From Burkholderia sp. OK233 (GTDB lineage: Bacteria; Pseudomonadota; Gammaproteobacteria; Burkholderiales; Burkholderiaceae), in contig NZ_OCSR01000001.1 of assembly GCF_900230185.1 (NCBI RefSeq), positions 3,596,001 to 3,660,000 on the forward strand: a stretch of 64,000 bases of DNA, given 5' to 3'. This document shows, piece after piece, positions 59,874-64,000 of the stretch. The notes below the pieces were generated by a model that did no database searches, was not told the origin of the DNA, and saw only the letters and a program-made list of their open reading frames with translations. Numbering within the stretch: the first letter of the stretch is position 1; every line of letters starts with the position of its first letter. Both the position numbers and the translations under genes were made by a program.

Positions 59874-61385
59874 ATGTCAACGATCACCACGACGTCTGTG
59901 AGCAGCGCGACTGCTAACGCGCAAAGCCAGGTGCAGCAAGCGGCGCAATCGATTATCAGTGGCTCCACCGGCAATTCGGCGATGGACGTGGCGTCGCTGG
60001 TGTCGGCCCTCGTGAATGCGAAGACGGCCGGTCAGACGGCGGCGCTGAAGGCCAAACAGACGAGCGATACCACGACCTTGTCCGCGTTCGGCGCCCTGAG
60101 GTCCGCGTTGAACGCCTTGCAGGCAGCGATCAAGAGTCTCTCGGACGGAACCACCCTGTCGACCTTCGGGGCCACGGCGAGCGGCAAAGGCATGGACCCC
60201 AAGGCCGGTCCCGGCGCGGTCGCCGGCAGCTATTCCATCGACGTCAAGCAAATCGCCGCGTCGCAGAGTCTGTCGTCGGCGGCGTTCGATTCCACCGCCA
60301 GGTTGGGCACCGGCAAGTTGACCATCGCGGTCGGCGGCAAGTCGATGGATGTCACGATCGACAGCACCAGCAACACGCTGAGCGGTATCGCCAATGCGAT
60401 CAACAAGGCGGGCAACAATCCGGGCGTCACGGCCACCATCGTGACCGGCACGGGCGGCGCCCACCTGGTGTTGCGCTCGACCACTACCGGCGCGGCCAAC
60501 ACGATCAACGTGTCCACCAGCGACGTCCAGAACGACACCGGCCTGTCGAGTCTCGGCGTAACCTCCACGCCGGGTGCGAACGGCGCTGCGTCCACGATCG
60601 TGTCCTCGGATACCAACAAGGCCTGGCGGCAAAGCGAAGCCGCTCAGGACGCGCAGTTCACCATCGGCGGGATTGAGGCGAGCAGTTCTACGAACGCGGT
60701 CACGTCGGCGATTTCCGGCGTCACGCTGAATCTGTCGAGCGCCGCGGTCGGCACCACGCAGACGCTGACGATCGCACCGGATACGACCGCGCAGAACACA
60801 GCCATCACCAACTTTGCCAATCTTTACAACACCGTCGTCACGACCATCAACTCGCTGTCCTCGTACGACAAGTCGTCGAAGACCGGCGGCGCGCTGCTCG
60901 GCGATTCGACGCTGACGACCATCAAGAATACGTTGGCGTCGATCGTTGGCGGGGGTGTCGGCACGGGGTCATCAGCGGTGGGGCTCGCTTCGATTGGCAT
61001 TACGCTGAAGGGCGATCCGGCGGACGGCACGCTGGTCATCGACAGCAAGAAGCTGAGTACGTCGCTTACCAACAGCCCGGCGCAGGTCGCCACGTTGTTC
61101 AACTCGACCAACGGCATCGGCGCCAAGCTGAACAAGAGCATTACCGACTTCGTGAAGACGGGTGGCATCATCGACACCCGCAGCTCGGCGTTGAATGCCG
61201 ACCTGAAGAGCATCACCACGCAGCAGACCACGCTCGCCAATTACAGCGCGCAGTTGACGAAGCAGTACCAGAATCAGTTCACCGCGCTCAACACGCTGAT
61301 GGCGACGATGAACAACAACTCCCAGTACCTGACGGCGCTGTTTGGCGGCTCGAAGAGTGCGGGGGCGTTGGCGACCAACAAGTAA
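59874..61385 (+). CDS. fliD: FliD, flagellar filament cap (hook-associated protein 2)
   Basis: 503-residue protein forming the cap that guides flagellin assembly. The N-terminal FliD domain (about 30-130; GNSAMDVASLVSALVNAKTAGQTAALKAKQ) and C-terminal FliD_C domain (about 240-480; ending in QQTTLANYSAQLTKQYQNQFTALNTLMATMNNNSQYLTALF) are present with the usual coiled-coil ends, a Ser/Thr/Asn/Gly-rich composition and no cysteine. No other flagellar gene (fliC, fliS, fliT) is in the window, so it is detached from its usual neighbours here. An IS lies directly downstream. Confidence 0.92.
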   Translation: MSTITTTSVSSATANAQSQVQQAAQSIISGSTGNSAMDVASLVSALVNAKTAGQTAALKAKQTSDTTTLSAFGALRSALNALQAAIKSLSDGTTLSTFGATASGKGMDPKAGPGAVAGSYSIDVKQIAASQSLSSAAFDSTARLGTGKLTIAVGGKSMDVTIDSTSNTLSGIANAINKAGNNPGVTATIVTGTGGAHLVLRSTTTGAANTINVSTSDVQNDTGLSSLGVTSTPGANGAASTIVSSDTNKAWRQSEAAQDAQFTIGGIEASSSTNAVTSAISGVTLNLSSAAVGTTQTLTIAPDTTAQNTAITNFANLYNTVVTTINSLSSYDKSSKTGGALLGDSTLTTIKNTLASIVGGGVGTGSSAVGLASIGITLKGDPADGTLVIDSKKLSTSLTNSPAQVATLFNSTNGIGAKLNKSITDFVKTGGIIDTRSSALNADLKSITTQQTTLANYSAQLTKQYQNQFTALNTLMATMNNNSQYLTALFGGSKSAGALATNK

Positions 61386-61447
61386 GGCTGCTTTAAAGCG
61401 CGCGCAGCCTGATTCCGGTCGGCGCGTGTTTATTTAGTGAGGCAAGC

Positions 61448-62263
61448 TTAGAGGGTGTTAGGAACTTGGACAGTCGGCGCAACATGTACAAGCATGAGCA
61501 TGGCGAAGACAACGAAGTGCAGGCCTGCTAACGTTTCAGGTAGGCGCTCGTAGTCTCGCGCCAGTCGCCGGAACCGGTTGAGCCAGCCGAAACTACGTTC
61601 GACAACCCATCGGCGCGGCAGCAGCACGAAGCCCTTCTTCGCCTCTGGTAGTTTGATGATCTGAAGTTCGATGCCTTCGTCATGCGCAGCCTGTCGAGCT
61701 GTGTCACCGGTATAGCCCTGGTCAGCGAATGCAAGCTTTACCGTCTGACCGGTTGCCTGCTGAACCTGACGCGCAAGCTCGGCTACCTGTGCGCGCTCCT
61801 GCTCGTTGGCCGGCGTGATGTGTACCGCCAGCAGCAGACCTAACGTGTCGACAGCCATATGGACTTTGCTGCCTCGCTTGCGCTTGTGACCGTCGTAACC
61901 CGCGCGCGGTCCGCTCTCGCAGGTGGACTGCAAGGTGCGCCCATCCAGGATCACCGCACTGGGCTGCCCCTGACGCTCCTGCGCGACCCGAATTACAGAT
62001 CGCAGATCACTGACCATTGCCTCGAAGCAGCCCGCGTTCAACCAGCGTTGCGTTTGCTGGTAGACCAACTCCCATGGTGGAAAATTGGTCGGCAGCATAC
62101 GCCACGACGCACCCGCTCGCGCCATCCAGCGCAACGCATTGAACATCTCGCGCAGTTCATACCGCCGCTGTGGTGCATCTTCATTCATCAACGTTAGATA
62201 GGGAGCCGCAAAGCTCCACTCTTCATCCGAGACATCTGTGGGGTATGGCTTGCGTTCTGTCAT
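61448..62263 (-). CDS. IS5-family (IS427-group-like) transposase
   Basis: DDE transposase of 271 residues from the ATG at 62263 (MTERKPYPTDVSDEEWSFAAPYL); GGCGGA lies just before it. Catalytic motifs: VILDGRTLQS (first Asp), LAFADQGYTGD (second Asp) and the Y-R-E-type segment WVVERSFGWLNRFRRLARDYE (Glu). It appears intact. Its stop codon TAA is not encoded by the element: the T and A come from the TA target duplication and the last A from the flanking target base. Confidence 0.93.
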   Translation of the reverse strand: MTERKPYPTDVSDEEWSFAAPYLTLMNEDAPQRRYELREMFNALRWMARAGASWRMLPTNFPPWELVYQQTQRWLNAGCFEAMVSDLRSVIRVAQERQGQPSAVILDGRTLQSTCESGPRAGYDGHKRKRGSKVHMAVDTLGLLLAVHITPANEQERAQVAELARQVQQATGQTVKLAFADQGYTGDTARQAAHDEGIELQIIKLPEAKKGFVLLPRRWVVERSFGWLNRFRRLARDYERLPETLAGLHFVVFAMLMLVHVAPTVQVPNTL

Positions 62264-62306
62264 TCCGCCAGGGTACCAGGTCTGGCGGAAAGTGCCTAAC
62301 ACCCTC
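61451..62306 (-). mobile_element. IS5-family insertion sequence, 856 bp, complete
   Basis: Bounded by 17-bp terminal inverted repeats: GAGGGTGTTAGGAACTT at 61451-61467 and the complement of GAGGGTGTTAGGCACTT at 62290-62306 (one mismatch), flanked by a TA duplication (61449-61450 and 62307-62308). One transposase gene on the minus strand fills it. It sits between fliD and the TRIC-family gene without breaking either. Confidence 0.93.
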
Positions 62307-62929
62307 TAGTGAGGCAGCCGGACGTTGAACCTGAACGTCGCCAGCCTCGCTAGCAGGATGAAGGCGGTGGCGATCAACACGCTATAAACCGTATCGACGT
62401 CCATATAGTCCAGCAGCACGTACAGCCAGCACCCCACAAAAGCGCATGTGGCGTACGGCCGCGAATCGCGCAAAATCAGCGGCACTTCGTTGCACAGCAC
62501 GTCGCGAATCACGCCGCCGAATACGCCGGCCAACACGCCCATCATCACCGACGTGAACCACGGCATCTGCGCGTCGTGCGCGATCGAGGTGCCTGAAATG
62601 CTGAACAAGCCCAGCCCGATCGCATCGGCCACCAGCAGAACCCGCTCGGACAGCAACCGCGACGTCATCTTCAGGAGCGTTGGCGCAAACAACGACATCA
62701 CGAAGATCGCGATCAGATAGGCCTGATGCTCGACCCAGTAAAAGGGCCGCCGCTCCAGCAGCACGTCGCGCAAGGTGCCGCCGCCGAAGGCCGTCGCGAC
62801 GGCCACGAGGAAGGTGCCCACGGCGTCGAGCCGGCGGGTCCTCGCTTCGATAAAACCGGAAATCGCGTACGCGAAAATAGCCAGCGCTTCCATGATGGTC
62901 AGCGCCAGCGTCAGCCTCGGATGGATCAC
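62306..62929 (-). CDS. TRIC/UPF0126-family membrane channel
   Basis: 207-residue inner-membrane protein of the bacterial TRIC (trimeric intracellular cation channel) family. The GTG at 62929 (VIHPRLTLALTIMEALAIFAYAISGFIEARTRRLDAVGTFLVAVATAFGGGTLRDVLL) with GGAG ahead is used. Two inverted structural halves each carry a GGxxRD motif: FGGGTLRDVLLER (about 58) and FGGVIRDVLCNE (about 145). About seven hydrophobic segments. The stop codon TAG is made of TA from the IS target duplication and G from the IS end. Confidence 0.93.
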   Translation of the reverse strand: MIHPRLTLALTIMEALAIFAYAISGFIEARTRRLDAVGTFLVAVATAFGGGTLRDVLLERRPFYWVEHQAYLIAIFVMSLFAPTLLKMTSRLLSERVLLVADAIGLGLFSISGTSIAHDAQMPWFTSVMMGVLAGVFGGVIRDVLCNEVPLILRDSRPYATCAFVGCWLYVLLDYMDVDTVYSVLIATAFILLARLATFRFNVRLPH

Positions 62930-62939
62930 CGGGACTCCG

Positions 62940-63698
62940 TTAGAATTTGGGGGAAGCCGGCAATGCGCCCGGTTGCAACAGCACGACCACCGCACCCGCG
63001 CCGCCGTCATGCGGACGTGCCTGACAGAAGGCGATCACCTCGGACTTCTGTACGAGCCACGCGCGCACTTTGCCCTTCAATACGGGTTCTTTTCCAATCG
63101 ACCCGAGGCCCTTGCCGTGGATCACGCGCAAACACCGCAGGCCACGCTTCACCGACTCACGAATGAATTCGGCCAGCGCCTCTCGCGCTTCCTCGCGACG
63201 CATGCCGTGCAGATCGATTTGTGCCTGCACGATCCAATCGCCACGCCGCAGTTTGCGAACGACTTCCTGACTCACGCCGGGGCGGCAATAGGAAAGCGTT
63301 TCGTCGGTTTCGAGCAGGATCTCGGGATCGAACTCGTCGGAGATCGCTTCATGCAGCACGGCTTCTTCGTCGAGTCTGGTTTGCACCGGCAGCGGCGACG
63401 GAGGATTGCGCGGCAAGCTGGCGCGCGGCGGGACCGCCAGCGGCTCAACCGCGCCGATCTCGCGGCGAAACAGATCGGCGTCCGCCGACGCCTCCCGTTG
63501 CGCCGCCGCTGCGGCCGCGCGCTCGCGTTCACGCCGTTGCGTGTCGCCCTTTAACGCATCGCGCAACGCGCCGAGGCCGGCCAGACCCGCAGCCGGCTCG
63601 ATCTTCGGTTTGACGGCGGGTGCGGCTGCCTCGGGCGCAGGCCTGGCAACGGCTCGCGCGCGCTTCGGTTCGCTAGGATGGGGCTGATTCTTCGGCAT
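62940..63698 (-). CDS. Smr-domain protein
   Basis: 252-residue protein with a disordered Pro/Ala/Arg-rich N-terminal half (MPKNQPHPSEPKRARAVARP) and a C-terminal Smr domain (about 160-250) with the QIDLHGMRREEAREALAEFIRESVKRGLRCLRVIHGKGLGS signature. Smr domains act as nucleases on DNA or RNA, notably in ribosome rescue and mismatch-repair-related proteins; the single-domain form is common in beta-proteobacteria. The ATG at 63698 is used. 10 bp before TRIC, so probably co-transcribed. Confidence 0.92.
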   Translation of the reverse strand: MPKNQPHPSEPKRARAVARPAPEAAAPAVKPKIEPAAGLAGLGALRDALKGDTQRRERERAAAAAAQREASADADLFRREIGAVEPLAVPPRASLPRNPPSPLPVQTRLDEEAVLHEAISDEFDPEILLETDETLSYCRPGVSQEVVRKLRRGDWIVQAQIDLHGMRREEAREALAEFIRESVKRGLRCLRVIHGKGLGSIGKEPVLKGKVRAWLVQKSEVIAFCQARPHDGGAGAVVVLLQPGALPASPKF

Positions 63699-63765
63699 AT
63701 CGGTAATACACAGAAAAGTAGATCGATCGCGCGAATCCGACGCGAACAGGATGCAAACAGGACGC

Positions 63766-63800
63766 AAAAAAGGCCGCCGGCTCCTCAGCCGCGGCCTTCT
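63766..63800 (-). terminator. Terminator behind trxB
   Basis: AAGGCCGC-type arms (63771-63780 with 63789-63798, a GC-rich stem about a TGAGGA loop region), followed by six Ts on the minus strand, 74 bp after the trxB stop and upstream of the Smr gene. Confidence 0.8.
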
Positions 63801-63873
63801 CCAAAGCATGCGGCCGGGCCATGCCCAGCCGCCATTTTACCGTTGCGCTTATCGTTACAGACGAGGTTGCAGA

Positions 63874-64000
63874 TCAGCGGTCAGCTTCGGCGCTCATCAC
63901 GTGTTCGCCAATCTCGTCGAGGGTTTCCAGATAACGTTGCGCGTCGAGCGCGGCCATGCAGCCCGTGCCCGCGCTGGTGATCGCCTGACGATACACGTGA
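63874..64000 (-). CDS. trxB: Thioredoxin reductase TrxB, C-terminal end only
   Basis: The last 42 codons of a frame that continues beyond the window. The sequence HVYRQAITSAGTGCMAALDAQRYLE is the typical end of the thioredoxin reductase FAD domain, where the CMAALDA helix lies. It ends EHVMSAEADR at the stop codon 63874-63876. FAD/NADPH enzyme that keeps thioredoxin reduced. Only partial evidence, but the motif is distinctive. Confidence 0.85.
   Translation of the reverse strand, partial: HVYRQAITSAGTGCMAALDAQRYLETLDEIGEHVMSAEADR

Noticed and set aside
61859..62197. 112-codon frame on the plus strand inside the IS
   Set aside because: Antisense to the transposase with no recognised feature.

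Overview
The window looks like chromosome 1 of a Paraburkholderia/Burkholderia-type beta-proteobacterium. The evidence is the high GC content, the gene orders (lptFG/pepA/holC, panC-panD-scpA, zwf-pgl-glk::rpiR, metG/apbC/dcd), and typically burkholderial proteins: the glucokinase-RpiR fusion, a DUF2486-like protein behind holC, and DUF3460 ahead of scpA. Most of it is housekeeping DNA. No tRNA, rRNA, CRISPR array or prophage is visible. Species assignment is inference.

Layout. 1-5.2 kb: LPS-export permeases lptG (cut by the window edge) and lptF, divergent from pepA, holC and a DUF2486-like gene. 5.3-11.2 kb: cytochrome c, ilvD with a divergent LysR gene, lgt, a SIMPL protein and an EVE protein. 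11.3-12.3 kb: a 6S RNA gene downstream of zapA and a coiled-coil gene. 12.5-25.9 kb: a B12 salvage and uptake region. A cobalamin riboswitch precedes btuB-btuC-btuD-cobT-cobS-cobC; btuF-cobD-cbiB-cobU run the other way; cobQ follows. A Fic-fold gene with a four-site operator array sits inside this region. 26-30.4 kb: DoxX, a thioesterase, an orphan ParA, panD, panC, scpA and DUF3460. 30.9-39.4 kb: tamA, tamB and metG. 39.8-47.5 kb: an OmpA-like lipoprotein, apbC, a degraded SodC-like lipoprotein, dcd, a basic amino acid decarboxylase, a DUF1311 protein and a bestrophin-like channel. 47.5-48.4 kb: a non-coding region bounded by two inverted copies of a 199-bp repeat. 48.4-57.6 kb: a glucose module, with zwf-pgl-glk::rpiR on the minus strand and a sugar ABC transporter on the plus strand. 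57.8-64 kb: LysR, GST, an isolated fliD, an IS5-family insertion sequence, a TRIC-family channel, an Smr protein and the end of trxB.

How parts work together. The B12 genes form an uptake-plus-nucleotide-loop salvage route. In the glucose module, the transporter would import sugar, Glk phosphorylates it, and Zwf and Pgl carry it to 6-phosphogluconate. A HexR-like palindrome lies inside a near-consensus sigma70 promoter that faces the transporter, so the RpiR half of the glucokinase fusion is the likely regulator of both arms.

Best leads: (1) the Fic-fold protein whose catalytic His is Gln, together with its inverted/direct operator array; (2) the 199-bp inverted repeat pair with a hairpin showing a compensatory base-pair change; (3) the IS whose transposase stop codon, and the stop codon of the neighbouring channel gene, are both formed at the insertion junctions; (4) the HexR-like operator embedded in the transporter promoter; (5) a SodC-like lipoprotein that has lost most metal ligands.
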